From Opitutia bacterium (lineage in GTDB: Bacteria; Verrucomicrobiota; Verrucomicrobiia; Opitutales; UBA953): a stretch of 53,417 bases of DNA. How positions within the stretch are numbered: position 1 is the first letter of the stretch; each line of letters opens with the position of its first letter. The stretch lies in assembly GCA_947470855.1 (NCBI GenBank), contig CANIUQ010000010.1, forward strand, positions 1 through 53,417. The letters are read 5' to 3'. A program made the translations under genes and the position numbers. The notes under the pieces were generated by a model. That model saw nothing but the letters and a program-made list of their open reading frames with translations. It had not been told where the DNA came from and made no database searches. Shown here one piece after another: positions 42,563 through 52,389 of the stretch.

Positions 42563-43317
42563 TGGGTCTGATTCAGGTTTGCTTTCATCTCGCTTACAGC
42601 CTGGCGTGCTCCCACGAGTAAAGCACGGGCGACGATGGTATGACCGATATTTAATTCGTGAAGATGGGGGAGTGTGATAATTTTTTTGATATTATCATAG
42701 TTAATTCCATGACCAGCGTTCACGATTAATCCGAGTTGATTAGCTTTTTCACATCCGTTTCTGAGTCGTTCAAACTCTTTATCTGCCTCAGGAGTTTTCC
42801 AAGCATTAGCAAAAGCTCCAGTATGAAGCTCAACCACTGGTGCGCTTGTCGAAAGGGCTGCCTCAATTTGTTTAGTATTAGCTTCGATAAAGAGCGATAC
42901 CTCGCATCCAGCTTGCTTGAGTGAGTTTACCGTTTCCTCAACCCGGCGAAAATGCTTAACAACATCTAAACCCCCTTCAGTTGTAATTTCTTCCCTCGAT
43001 TCAGGGACTAAACAAACGGCAGCAGGTTTTAGTTTATGAGCGAAAGCCACCATTTCGGCGGTACAAGCCATTTCTAAATTTAAACGCACGCCTGCAAGTT
43101 TAGCGATGGCATAGACATCCTCCTCTTGGATATGGCGACGATCTTCGCGGAGATGGATGGTGATGCCATCTGCACCACCAGCTAGTGCTTCTTGAGCGAA
43201 GGTCAGAGGGCTTGGTTCGGCGTGAATCGATTCATGATTTCCCCGATAGCGAGCTTGTCGCAGAGTCGCTGCGTGGTCGATGTTAACTCCAAGTAGGATC
43301 CGTTCCGCTCGGCTCAT
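42559..43317 (-). CDS. pdxJ: Pyridoxine 5'-phosphate synthase
   Basis: Condenses 3-amino-2-oxopropyl phosphate with deoxyxylulose 5-phosphate to pyridoxine 5'-phosphate (DXP-dependent vitamin B6 route). The 252 residues show LGVNIDHAATLRQAR (~8-22), ADGITIHLREDRRHI (~49-63), NLEMACTAEM, CLVPESREEITTEGG and VNAGHGINYDN, plus ELNIGHTIVARAL at the end. It overlaps the upstream transglutaminase-like gene and the downstream acpS by 4 bp each. Confidence 0.97.
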   Translation of the reverse strand: MSRAERILLGVNIDHAATLRQARYRGNHESIHAEPSPLTFAQEALAGGADGITIHLREDRRHIQEEDVYAIAKLAGVRLNLEMACTAEMVAFAHKLKPAAVCLVPESREEITTEGGLDVVKHFRRVEETVNSLKQAGCEVSLFIEANTKQIEAALSTSAPVVELHTGAFANAWKTPEADKEFERLRNGCEKANQLGLIVNAGHGINYDNIKKIITLPHLHELNIGHTIVARALLVGARQAVSEMKANLNQTQ

Positions 43318-45233
43318 TTCAAACCTTCAATGCTTTTGGTGAGTTTAGCAATTTCAACTTCAATGTTTTTACTTCGGAGGGTGTCTTTGCATTGTATAAA
43401 GTATTCATTGATAAACTTAAGCGTTTCGAGGACCGCACGCTGTCGGAATAAATCACCCGAAGTGCCAATGCGACGTTTATAGAGGCGATCGATTTCCCCC
43501 AAAAACTGGGCCACGGCTTTGGGGTCGTTTTTAACGGTGTCGTAGTATTGACTGAGAATTTTCTTAAAGGTTGGGAGGTTGTCGACAATCTCGTCCAGTG
43601 CATCGCGGTAAAGTGCATGAATGCGCTCCATGTTTTCTTTGGGATTTTTCTGTAAAACCGCTGCATTACGCGCGACGGCTTTTTCGATCATATCGTAGCG
43701 TGTACGATCGTAGGCGCCTTTACGTTTTTTATCGGCGATAAGACGATTGTAGGCCCGCTTACAAGTCATGAAAATTTCCTCATTGTTCATACTGGGGAAG
43801 AGATACTTTTCTTCCATTTCATCAGCCAAGTCCCGCATATCTGGCCATTCGTCAAAGGCTCGTCGCATTTCAGTGACGAAGGCTTTCCATTCTTCCGGTT
43901 TGTTTTCTGTCTTGGTGGCTTCCAGTCGCTCGGCATAAGCACGCCAAGCTTCGAGGTGTCGATTAGCAGCCTGTATGGATAGCCAAAGAGTTTCTTTCTC
44001 AGCTTTGAGATTCTGATTTTGTTTATAGACGTTAGCCGTGATGAGTAATTGCTGACTCTTTTTAAAGCGATCCGAGGTCCGTTGTGCGTCGCCTAAGATT
44101 TCAACTTCAAACTCGCCGATGGTCTTATTGGTTTGAGGATTTTTCACACTTCCGCATGCGTACCCATCATTGTAGCGTCCTGCATTCATGTTCCAGCTTC
44201 GGTCTTTGCGCATGTAAGCAAACCAAAGGTGCCCCCCGCGATTGCCTTCGCCAGTGACGGTGGTTGCAGGAATGCCAAAAGCATTTGCGGTCGATGCGGC
44301 GAAGTGACCTTGTTGAACACAGATGCCGCCGATTTCTAAAATTTCTTTGAGAGTGCTTTCGACAGGAGGAGGTAAATTAGTTTTTTCTTTGGTCACAAAA
44401 TCCATGCGGTATTTAATCATGGAGTAGGTAGGAGCCCAATCGGCTAAACTTCTTAAGGTGCTTTGGCTTTGTGACCACCGAAGTTCCTCATCGGGAACCG
44501 CACTCGCAACAACCCAGATGAGTTCATAGGGTTGTAGGGTTTTGATGTCGGTTAGCAGTTTATTCCCTTCGGTAAGTTCACGGAATAAACGGTAACGATT
44601 AAGGACCGAGATTTCAAAAGGATTGTTGGTGCCGATATGAAAATAGAGTGGTGGTTTATCAAAAACGAGGGCACAAGCAATTTGCAGGTTAAAATACTTA
44701 CCTTTGAGTTCCTTGCTGTCGTCTGCCCATAAGTTGGCCCAAACTTCGAGAGCCTCCTGTGTTTTGTCTTCAGCTTTTAAGTTAAGGGCAAAGTTTGTCA
44801 TCCATTCCGAGTTTTTGAACAACTCGCTGAGAAAAGGATTATAAGTTTTTTTGTAACTAAGCTGTCGGAGACTATCAGGTGTTACTCGGCGAATAAAATA
44901 AGTTTGGGTGAGGGCGGTCGCTAAAATGGGATTAGCCCAAATTTTTTGGTATCGCTGTAGGCCATTGGTGGCGAAAGTTTCGTTCAGCAGGGGCAAGAGT
45001 TCTTTCTCAAGTTGCTCTACTTGCTTTTCCCATTGGCCATTTTCTAAGCACTGCTGGGTTTCAGCGATAAGCTGATTGATTTTTTTGATTTCTGGGCGTC
45101 CTTCTTCGTTGTTACTCGCTGATAAGTTTTGTGCAAAAAGTGGGAGTGGGGATGCCAGCGAAAGAATCAATAAACAGATTACCCGCAGAGTTTGAGGGGT
45201 TTTTGAGCGGAGACTGGTACATTTCTCACCCAT
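43314..45233 (-). CDS. Exported transglutaminase-like cysteine protein
   Basis: A 639-residue protein with a signal peptide (LRVICLLILSLASPLPLFAQ). The first ~280 residues are helical. The middle carries a transglutaminase-like core: GGICVQQGHFAASTANAFG (Cys305), GRYNDGYACG and GNRGGHLWFAYM (His335), giving a Cys-His pair in the order and spacing seen in this fold. The last ~250 residues are helical and charged, possibly tetratricopeptide-like. It probably acts in the periplasm on protein or peptidoglycan-related substrates. It lies 64 bp after uvrA and overlaps pdxJ by 4 bp, an odd place for an exported enzyme. No named family beyond the core is claimed. Confidence 0.8.
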   Translation of the reverse strand: MGEKCTSLRSKTPQTLRVICLLILSLASPLPLFAQNLSASNNEEGRPEIKKINQLIAETQQCLENGQWEKQVEQLEKELLPLLNETFATNGLQRYQKIWANPILATALTQTYFIRRVTPDSLRQLSYKKTYNPFLSELFKNSEWMTNFALNLKAEDKTQEALEVWANLWADDSKELKGKYFNLQIACALVFDKPPLYFHIGTNNPFEISVLNRYRLFRELTEGNKLLTDIKTLQPYELIWVVASAVPDEELRWSQSQSTLRSLADWAPTYSMIKYRMDFVTKEKTNLPPPVESTLKEILEIGGICVQQGHFAASTANAFGIPATTVTGEGNRGGHLWFAYMRKDRSWNMNAGRYNDGYACGSVKNPQTNKTIGEFEVEILGDAQRTSDRFKKSQQLLITANVYKQNQNLKAEKETLWLSIQAANRHLEAWRAYAERLEATKTENKPEEWKAFVTEMRRAFDEWPDMRDLADEMEEKYLFPSMNNEEIFMTCKRAYNRLIADKKRKGAYDRTRYDMIEKAVARNAAVLQKNPKENMERIHALYRDALDEIVDNLPTFKKILSQYYDTVKNDPKAVAQFLGEIDRLYKRRIGTSGDLFRQRAVLETLKFINEYFIQCKDTLRSKNIEVEIAKLTKSIEGLK

Positions 45234-45297
45234 GAATGACGACTACCTAACCCTAGGTGTGGAGCGAGTGGGGTCAAAGAGAACCTTGATAACAAAG

Positions 45298-48200
45298 TTA
45301 TTTTTTAACTTTGGTTGGGCTTATTTTGGCTTTTTGAGGGTTTTTCTTTTTTACTTTTAAAACACTAGCCAAACTTGGGGCGGTTGGGGTCGAGGCATTA
45401 GCTGCCAAAGACTCGGGATCTCCAGCGAACAAAAGTCGGCCTCCTTCTTTACCTCCCTCTGGTCCTATCTCCACAATCCAATCAGCTTCGGCGAGAATAT
45501 CGGGGTGATGCTCAATGACGATAACCGTATGACCTTGGTCAACCAGGGCGTGAAGCAATTCGATAAGTCGACGGCAATCCGATTGGTGTAAACCAATGGT
45601 CGGTTCTTCGAGAATGTAGAGGTTGGGCTTAACTTTTCCTTTATGGCGTTCGCGAAAAGTGGGGAGTCCTTGGGCGAGTTCACTAACTAATTTTAAGCGC
45701 TGTGCTTCTCCTCCAGAAAGGGTGGGACTACTTTGTCCCAGGGTGAGATAGCCTAATCCTGTCTGTGTCATTAACCGACAAAGATCGTGAAGTTTTGCAT
45801 CAAAGGAAAAGAAAGAAGTTCCCTCCTCGAAACTCATTTTTAAAAGGTCAGCAGCCGATTTGCCGTGCCATTGAATCGTGCGAGCCGCTGCACCATAACG
45901 CGATTGCTGGCACTCTTCACAAGGAACATAAGTGTCGGGCAAGAAGTTCATCTCGAGCTTAATTCTACCAGCACCTGAACAAGCTTCACACCGACCACCT
46001 GAAGTGTTGAAGGAGAAAAAACCAGCGCCATGTCCGCGCATAATGGCGTCGGGCAAGGAAGCCAATCGCTCTCGGATTAAATCCCAAGCTCCAATGTAAG
46101 TGGCAGGAGTTGAGCGAGGTGTTTTCCCAATCGGCTCTTGATCGACGAGAATAATTTGGCGAAACGATTTTAATCCACTTAGACTCGTAAGAGCATTGGA
46201 TTCAGATGCGGGCAGGCAGTGCTTTATCTCTTTACTGGTTACGCTATCTCTTTTGTGGGCGATGCCATACTTTGCAACAGGGGCTAGTAAATCGGTAATC
46301 AGCGTGCTTTTACCTGCGCCTGAAACACCGCAGACCACAGAAAGTCTACCCGTGGGGAAAGAGACATCGAAACCTTTTAAATTTCGCAAACGAGCGTTTT
46401 TGATTTTTATCCATTCGGCGGGAGCGCCTGAGCCTTTGATTGTTCGACGATGGCCTCGAAGTGGGTGAGGAATAGAAGACTTGAGGGATTGCCCAGTGAT
46501 GGACTGAGAAAAGGATTCCATTTCCTTTGCGGTGCCCTGGGCAATGATTTTGCCACCGTGAATACCTGCGCCAGGACCGACATCAATGATTTGATCCGCG
46601 GCTCGCATGGCGTCTTCATCGTGTTCTACAACCAAAACCGTGTTGCCACGATTTTTTAAGTTACGGAGTGATTGAATGAGACGATCGTTGTCGCGAGGGT
46701 GAAGACCAATACTTGGCTCATCTAAAACATAAAGAGCACCCGAGAGAGTTGATCCGCATTGTGCGGAAAGTCGGATACGTTGCGATTCGCCTCCCGAAAG
46801 GGTGTCTGCACTGCGATTGAGTGCGAGATAGCCTAGGCCAACCGATTCCAGAAATTTTAAGCGGGCAGAAATTTCTGGCAGAAGTGCTTGGGCAATGGCT
46901 TTTTCCCTTGGTCCGACAGAGAGTCGACCGAGAAAATGAAGCACCTCATTGGGCTGACATTTTAATAAATCAGGCAGGGATCGTTTTTGGCCTTGGGTTG
47001 TGGAAAGTTTCACAGATCGGCCTAGTTTATTTAGGCGATCGCCTTGGCAGCTAGGACAGACCTCATCCGACATGCGGTCGGCTAAAGCATTTTCATTTAA
47101 TGTTTCTTCTTCGTCGGAAGAAAAACTTTCAACTTTCAATCCGTGCCCTCGGCAATCAGGGCACCAGCCACGCGGTGAATTCCACGACAGGTGTTTCGGG
47201 TCTACCTCAGGGTAAGATTCGCCCGTGGCAGGATCACTGCGAGAGGTCGAAAGATAGGCCAGCGTTTTTCCTGACTCGGTTATTAAAACACAGGAACCTT
47301 TGCCGATGGCTAAAATTTCTTTTAGTAATGAACGCAGGGCTTTTTCGCCTGTTACGATAGTGCCATCGGGTTTGAGAATACTTTCATCACTTTGCATCAT
47401 GCCGAACACCGCATCAACATCATGCTCTTTATAGCGATCCAAGCCGGGAAAGTCTGCCACAGGGGTTAAAACTCCGTCGCATCGCAATAAACTCAATCCA
47501 TGACTTTCAGCCCATTCGGCACAGGGACGATGATGACCTTTGCGTGCTCTAATGAGGGGTGCAGCGAGAGCTATTTTTCCGCGGGAATAATGATGTCGGT
47601 GTTTCTTAATTAGCCGCACCAGCGTATCTTCAGTAAGTTCTTCGAGGGGTTCTCCCGTTATTGGACTGTGAAGAATGCCAGCCCGAGCGTAGAGGACTCG
47701 AAGGTACTGAGCAATTTCGGTAACGGTAGCGACCGTCGATTTATTGGATCCACGGGTCAGCCGTTGTTCAATCGCCACGGTTGGAGGTAGGCCTGAAAGG
47801 TTGTCGATGGCTGGTTTAGGGAGTTGCTCGACAAATTGTCGTGCGTAAGCTGAGACGCATTCTAAAAAGCGTCGTTGGCCTTCTGCAAAAAGAATATCGA
47901 AAGCGAGGGTTGATTTACCCGAACCCGACACTCCCGTTAGTACCGTGAGCGATCCATGTTTTATTTCTAAGGAAACATTTTTTAAATTATGTTCACGGGC
48001 TCCTTGGAGCAGAATCGAGGTAGGTCGGTTGCTGGTATGGTTTTGTGGAGATGACTGAAATTCCACATCGCGCGATTTGAGAAACTTTCCCGTTGGGGTG
48101 TTTTTTTGAATAATTTGAGCGGGCGTGCCTTCGGCGATGATTTGCCCTCCCTTGGGTCCAGCTTCTGGCCCCATTTCAATCAGCCAGTCGCACGCATTGA

Positions 48201-50847
48201 GTACGTCCAGATGGTGTTCCACAACAATGAGAGAATGCCCTGACTCTGTTAAACGCTGTAAAAGTTTTACGAGGCGGAAGACATCATCACGGTGGAGGCC
48301 TGTGGTTGGCTCATCGAGTAAAAGCAGAGCACCCGACTGATGGGAATCGAGCCGAGATAAGTAACGCACTAATTTTAGACGCTGCGCTTCGCCCCCAGAA
48401 AGGGTGGTTAAGGGTTGTCCGAGGGAGAGATAGCCTAATCCAACTTCTTCGAGAACGGATAATTGCCGACTGGCGGGCGTGCGTTCACCAAGAAACTTTC
48501 GCACTTCACTTACGGAAAGATGCAAAAGTTCATCCACACTTTTTCCTTCGAAGCGAAAGGCTAAGACCTCATCGCGAAAACGCTTACCTTGGCAAGAGGG
48601 GCAGGGCAGAGAGACATCGGAAACGAATTGCATTTCCACCGTCTCCCAGCCTGCTCCACCGCAGCGTTCACATCGGCCCTCTCCAGAATTGAAAGAGAAA
48701 TGCGAAGGAGTTAATCCTGCAGCCTTCGCTGCCAGAGAATTTCCCAAAAGATTTCGAATCGCATCCCAAGCCCCCACATACAAAGCAGGATTGGAACGAG
48801 TGGTGCGAGAAACTGGGGATTGATCGATGAGGGTTATCTCGGTTGGCTCAGCGTCAAAGATTATTTTGCCGATGGGTTTAGCAGTAGCATCATCGGATTC
48901 GGCGTCGCGCTGTCCGATAACTTGATGAAGTAGAGTTGATTTACCAGAACCCGATACTCCACAAAGTCCTACCAGTCTTCCTAGTGGAATTGAGCAGGAG
49001 AAGTTTTTAAGATTATTTAAATTTGCCTCCGTCAGTCGTAAGCGAGGGGTTTCGCCAGTTACCTTTCTTTGCTGAGTAGGCTGTGGTTTGAATTTTCCGT
49101 TTAGCCAAGCGCCCGTAATGGAGTCGGTTGATTCGTGAAGATTGGAAGGGTGGCCAGCGTAAATGAGTTGTCCGCCCTCGCTTCCTGGACGTGGTCCAAT
49201 TTCGATTAACCAATCCGCTGCTTGCATCACGGACTCATCGTGTTCAACGACGACAACCGTATTACCTTGTTCGACGAGCCCCCGAAGAATGCTAATCATT
49301 TTGGCCAAGTCTCGTGGGTGCATGCCTACACTCGGTTCATCGAGCACAAAAATGGTATCGGCGAGTGAAGCTCCTAAACAAGAGGTTAAATTAACACGCT
49401 GTACTTCCCCTCCAGACAGCGTTCGCGAGAGACGATTAAGGGTGAGATACCCTAATCCCACGGCTTCGAGATAGCCGAGCCGTGCAATCATGGCTTGCAG
49501 AGCATGATCAGCTGGATGCGAAGAATTTTGTGGTCGATGCGGGCTTAGTTTTTTTAGGAGTTGATCAACCGTGCAGGCATACAATTCCGGAAGAGTTAAG
49601 CCCTGCCACTTCCAACACAGTGACTCTTCGTTAAATCGTTTTCCTTGGCATTGCGGACATTCTTCGTAGGCGCGCCAACGCGATAAGAAGACCCGCACAT
49701 GCATCTTATAGGTGCTTGACTCAAGCCAACGGAAGAAACCTCGGATTCCATACCACTTGGTCTCCCACTGACCAGTTTGGTAGGAGGGGTCTCCCTCTTC
49801 GAGAAATTTTCGGTGATGGGGTTTGAGTTTTGCCCAGGGGATGTCGAGTGGAATGCCTTCCTTGCGGCAAACACGGATTAAATCCTTTTGGCTTTCTCCA
49901 TAAATGGCTCCTTGAAAGGGTGCAATGGCTCCGCCTGCTAAAGTCTGCTGCGGGTCGGGAATAATTTTTTTCCAATCTAAACCGATGACTCGTCCAAATC
50001 CTCGACAGGATGGGCATGCACCGATGGGGGAATTAAATGAAAATAGAGCGGGAGAGGCTGAGCGAAATTTTCGACCTGTTACGGGAGACTCGAGGATTTC
50101 ACTCATCCGAGCGATTTCTTGACCATCTTCTTTAACCAGTCGAAGGCGTCCGCCACCTAGGCGAAAAGCGGCTAGGGCAGCTTCATGAAATCGCGCAGCA
50201 GATTCTGGATTAATCAATACACGATCTTGGATGATGAGAATTTCCGAACAGGACTCCGGTATTTGATTAGAAGCTAAATCAACTCTGTTTCCTTGCGCAA
50301 AAGCTCGGGTGTATCCAGCGCGCAGGTATTCTTCAGTTACCTGTGTCCAACGAATTCCTTCTGGCTTTTGTAAAGCGAAAGTGATGACCACTGTTTGCTG
50401 TGCAAAATCTTTTAGAGCGGTTGACCAAGAAGTTTCGGGGCCTTGGGATAAGATGGGTTGCCCAGTTGCTGGATCGAATAATTGGGCGCGATGAGCGAAC
50501 CAGACCTTAAACCAATCGCAGAGTTCCGTCATTGTGCCAACCGTCGAACGAGAAGTGCGGACACTATTGCCCTGTTTGATGGCGATGGAGGGGCGAATAT
50601 TTTCGGCTGAGTCTAATGCAGGTGCTGGTAGAAGTTCTAGAAACTGGCGAACGTAGGGACTGAATGTTTCAACATATCGCCTCTGTCCTTCGGCGTGGAG
50701 TGTATCAAAAACGAGGGAGGATTTTCCTGCACCGCTTAACCCAGTAACGACAACGAGTTGGCCAATCGGAATATCCACATCAAAACCCTTAAGGTTGTTT
50801 TGGCGAACTCCGCGAAGTCGGATGGCGTTGGGGCGATTTTTTAACAT
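45298..50847 (-). CDS. uvrA: Excinuclease ABC subunit A, tandem double-length form
   Basis: DNA-damage recognition ATPase of nucleotide excision repair. The 1849 residues hold two UvrA units in tandem with four ABC ATPase domains: Walker A at ~36 (GLSGAGKSS), ~625, ~970 and ~1505 (GVSGxGKST), each followed by an LSGGE signature. Cys pairs for the zinc modules are present in both halves (CPSCRGFG, CERCGGAG, CPDCRGHG, CEACSGAG). Normal UvrA is ~940 residues and dimerises; the fused form would be a pseudo-dimer. The fourth Walker B is LEEPTIGLH instead of LDEPT. ATG at MLKNRPNAIRL is chosen over a TTG inside the neighbouring gene. Confidence 0.95.
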   Translation of the reverse strand: MLKNRPNAIRLRGVRQNNLKGFDVDIPIGQLVVVTGLSGAGKSSLVFDTLHAEGQRRYVETFSPYVRQFLELLPAPALDSAENIRPSIAIKQGNSVRTSRSTVGTMTELCDWFKVWFAHRAQLFDPATGQPILSQGPETSWSTALKDFAQQTVVITFALQKPEGIRWTQVTEEYLRAGYTRAFAQGNRVDLASNQIPESCSEILIIQDRVLINPESAARFHEAALAAFRLGGGRLRLVKEDGQEIARMSEILESPVTGRKFRSASPALFSFNSPIGACPSCRGFGRVIGLDWKKIIPDPQQTLAGGAIAPFQGAIYGESQKDLIRVCRKEGIPLDIPWAKLKPHHRKFLEEGDPSYQTGQWETKWYGIRGFFRWLESSTYKMHVRVFLSRWRAYEECPQCQGKRFNEESLCWKWQGLTLPELYACTVDQLLKKLSPHRPQNSSHPADHALQAMIARLGYLEAVGLGYLTLNRLSRTLSGGEVQRVNLTSCLGASLADTIFVLDEPSVGMHPRDLAKMISILRGLVEQGNTVVVVEHDESVMQAADWLIEIGPRPGSEGGQLIYAGHPSNLHESTDSITGAWLNGKFKPQPTQQRKVTGETPRLRLTEANLNNLKNFSCSIPLGRLVGLCGVSGSGKSTLLHQVIGQRDAESDDATAKPIGKIIFDAEPTEITLIDQSPVSRTTRSNPALYVGAWDAIRNLLGNSLAAKAAGLTPSHFSFNSGEGRCERCGGAGWETVEMQFVSDVSLPCPSCQGKRFRDEVLAFRFEGKSVDELLHLSVSEVRKFLGERTPASRQLSVLEEVGLGYLSLGQPLTTLSGGEAQRLKLVRYLSRLDSHQSGALLLLDEPTTGLHRDDVFRLVKLLQRLTESGHSLIVVEHHLDVLNACDWLIEMGPEAGPKGGQIIAEGTPAQIIQKNTPTGKFLKSRDVEFQSSPQNHTSNRPTSILLQGAREHNLKNVSLEIKHGSLTVLTGVSGSGKSTLAFDILFAEGQRRFLECVSAYARQFVEQLPKPAIDNLSGLPPTVAIEQRLTRGSNKSTVATVTEIAQYLRVLYARAGILHSPITGEPLEELTEDTLVRLIKKHRHHYSRGKIALAAPLIRARKGHHRPCAEWAESHGLSLLRCDGVLTPVADFPGLDRYKEHDVDAVFGMMQSDESILKPDGTIVTGEKALRSLLKEILAIGKGSCVLITESGKTLAYLSTSRSDPATGESYPEVDPKHLSWNSPRGWCPDCRGHGLKVESFSSDEEETLNENALADRMSDEVCPSCQGDRLNKLGRSVKLSTTQGQKRSLPDLLKCQPNEVLHFLGRLSVGPREKAIAQALLPEISARLKFLESVGLGYLALNRSADTLSGGESQRIRLSAQCGSTLSGALYVLDEPSIGLHPRDNDRLIQSLRNLKNRGNTVLVVEHDEDAMRAADQIIDVGPGAGIHGGKIIAQGTAKEMESFSQSITGQSLKSSIPHPLRGHRRTIKGSGAPAEWIKIKNARLRNLKGFDVSFPTGRLSVVCGVSGAGKSTLITDLLAPVAKYGIAHKRDSVTSKEIKHCLPASESNALTSLSGLKSFRQIILVDQEPIGKTPRSTPATYIGAWDLIRERLASLPDAIMRGHGAGFFSFNTSGGRCEACSGAGRIKLEMNFLPDTYVPCEECQQSRYGAAARTIQWHGKSAADLLKMSFEEGTSFFSFDAKLHDLCRLMTQTGLGYLTLGQSSPTLSGGEAQRLKLVSELAQGLPTFRERHKGKVKPNLYILEEPTIGLHQSDCRRLIELLHALVDQGHTVIVIEHHPDILAEADWIVEIGPEGGKEGGRLLFAGDPESLAANASTPTAPSLASVLKVKKKNPQKAKISPTKVKK

Positions 50848-50887
50848 CGGACTCCCCAACGGACACACATCCCTCTCATTGGCAAAC

Positions 50888-51472
50888 TTAGGAAGCGGGT
50901 TCTGCTTCAATTATTCCTGAGGGTGTCGCAATGGCATGAACTTTTTTGTCATGTGCTTCATGGGGAATCGATGGCACGAGTTGAAAATTGTGGGCATAAC
51001 CTAAGCAAAAAGCATCGCTTTTGATTTCCGCGAGCAAGCGGTCGTAAAACCCAGAGCCGTGACCCAGTCTATTTCCGTGTCGATCAAAAGCGATTCCAGG
51101 AACCAAAAAGAAATCAACCGATAGAGGGCTCATTCTCGGTGCGGTTTCACTAGGTTCAAAAATACCCAAAGGTGACAGAGTCAGTTTACTTAAATCATCG
51201 ACCACATGAAGAGAAGGTTGATGATTTGGGTTAACTCGGGGTAGCAGTAATTTTTTTCCAGACTGAAGTGTGGCAATCAGTAATGATTGAGTGGGGAGTT
51301 CTCCAGCAAAAGAAGCATAGAGACAAACGGTTTGGCTATTTTTCCAGGCAGGCAGGGAAAGAACCAGAGGCAAAATTTTTTTCGCTTCATTTTCCTGCTG
51401 ATTTTTGGTTAGAGAGTCGCGACGATTTTTTAAAGCACTACGCAAATGGGCTTTGGCGTCGCGCGCATCCAT
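50888..51472 (-). CDS. ygfA: 5-formyltetrahydrofolate cyclo-ligase
   Basis: Converts 5-formyl-THF to 5,10-methenyl-THF using ATP. The 194 residues carry the family signature VPGIAFDRHGNRLGHGSGFYDRLL (~124-147), the N-terminal LRSALKNRRDSLT and the middle LLLPRV. The start is the ATG of MDARDAKAHLR, 4 bp after the cyoE stop. It is 40 bp upstream of uvrA, in the same run. Confidence 0.93.
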   Translation of the reverse strand: MDARDAKAHLRSALKNRRDSLTKNQQENEAKKILPLVLSLPAWKNSQTVCLYASFAGELPTQSLLIATLQSGKKLLLPRVNPNHQPSLHVVDDLSKLTLSPLGIFEPSETAPRMSPLSVDFFLVPGIAFDRHGNRLGHGSGFYDRLLAEIKSDAFCLGYAHNFQLVPSIPHEAHDKKVHAIATPSGIIEAEPAS

Positions 51473-51476
51473 ATTT

Positions 51477-52358
51477 TTAAAAAACCCGATTTAAAGTTAG
51501 AGTCAATAAGACCAGCGGTAGATAGATAATTGAGGCGATAAAAAAAGGTTTAGCAGCGGCGGCTCGTTTAGCGGGGAGAGCAAAGTCGAGGCTGAGTTTA
51601 AAAAACCAAACTCCGGCAAGAAAAGAGATCCAGACATAGGGGCTGGTCCAGCGGGGGAATTCGGTGGCAATCATGCCAGCCACAAAAAGCATGGGGATGA
51701 TAAAGATTAAAGCCCAGCGTGCGGCAGATTTACCTGAAGGGTCTTCGACTGTTGCGACTTTAAATCCGCCCCGAGCGTAATCCTCTCGGCACATAACGGC
51801 TAATGCCATGAAATGAGGAACTTGCCAGAAAAACAGGAGTGCAAAAAGCAACCATCCCATCCGGTCAATGGCACCCAGTTTAGCTGCCGTTCCAATAATC
51901 GGTGGAATAGCTCCTGGAAGCGAGCCCACTAAAGTGCACCATGATGTGCGGGTTTTAAGTGGAGTGTATAAAAAAAGATATGAAATGGCGGTGGCCGCAG
52001 TTAATTGTCCCGCCAAGGGGTTGGCTCCATACCAGACGAGAGTAATTCCTAAACAGAGGAGGATGGTGCCGAAAAAGAGAGAATAATTGGGGGAGATGAG
52101 TCCAGCAGGGATGGGGCGGTTTTTTGTGCGTTCCATTTTCGCATCGGCCCGATCTTCCATCCACATATTCAATGCCCCACAAGCGCCAGCAGCGAGGGCA
52201 GTACCAATCGCCAGCGAGACTAAAACTTTTCCATCGGTTGGGGCCTGTGGATTGCTGCAAAAATAGCCTGCCAGAGCCGTCAGCACCGAGAGAAAAGACA
52301 AGCGTGGCTTAGTCAGTTCCCAAAAGGCGGCTGGAAGAGATCCGGCGGGCGTACTCAT
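51477..52358 (-). CDS. cyoE: Protoheme IX farnesyltransferase (heme O synthase)
   Basis: Adds a farnesyl chain to heme B to give heme O in the membrane. The 293 residues contain the UbiA-type prenyl-binding motif NMWMEDRADAKMERTKNR (~64-81), PLKTRTSWCTLVGSLPGAIPP (~131), and about eight to nine membrane helices. The second motif region FWQVPHFMALAVMCREDYARG is also typical. It is 31 bp downstream of ctaA, so heme O to heme A steps are encoded together. Function implies an aa3-type oxidase elsewhere in the genome. Confidence 0.95.
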   Translation of the reverse strand: MSTPAGSLPAAFWELTKPRLSFLSVLTALAGYFCSNPQAPTDGKVLVSLAIGTALAAGACGALNMWMEDRADAKMERTKNRPIPAGLISPNYSLFFGTILLCLGITLVWYGANPLAGQLTAATAISYLFLYTPLKTRTSWCTLVGSLPGAIPPIIGTAAKLGAIDRMGWLLFALLFFWQVPHFMALAVMCREDYARGGFKVATVEDPSGKSAARWALIFIIPMLFVAGMIATEFPRWTSPYVWISFLAGVWFFKLSLDFALPAKRAAAAKPFFIASIIYLPLVLLTLTLNRVF

Positions 52359-52389
52359 GCAATGATTGGTGGCGACTTTCTTGACTGGG

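Noticed and set aside
45293-45313. Hairpin at the uvrA stop codon
   Set aside because: The stem is AT-rich (CAAAGTTA/TAACTTTG) and lacks a following T run on the minus strand, so it is weak as a terminator.
46196-49474. Plus-strand open frames over uvrA
   Set aside because: Antisense shadows of a conserved four-domain ATPase; none has a recognisable motif.
50848-50910. TTG start for uvrA
   Set aside because: It begins inside the 5-formyltetrahydrofolate cyclo-ligase gene; the ATG at 50847 matches normal UvrA N-termini better.
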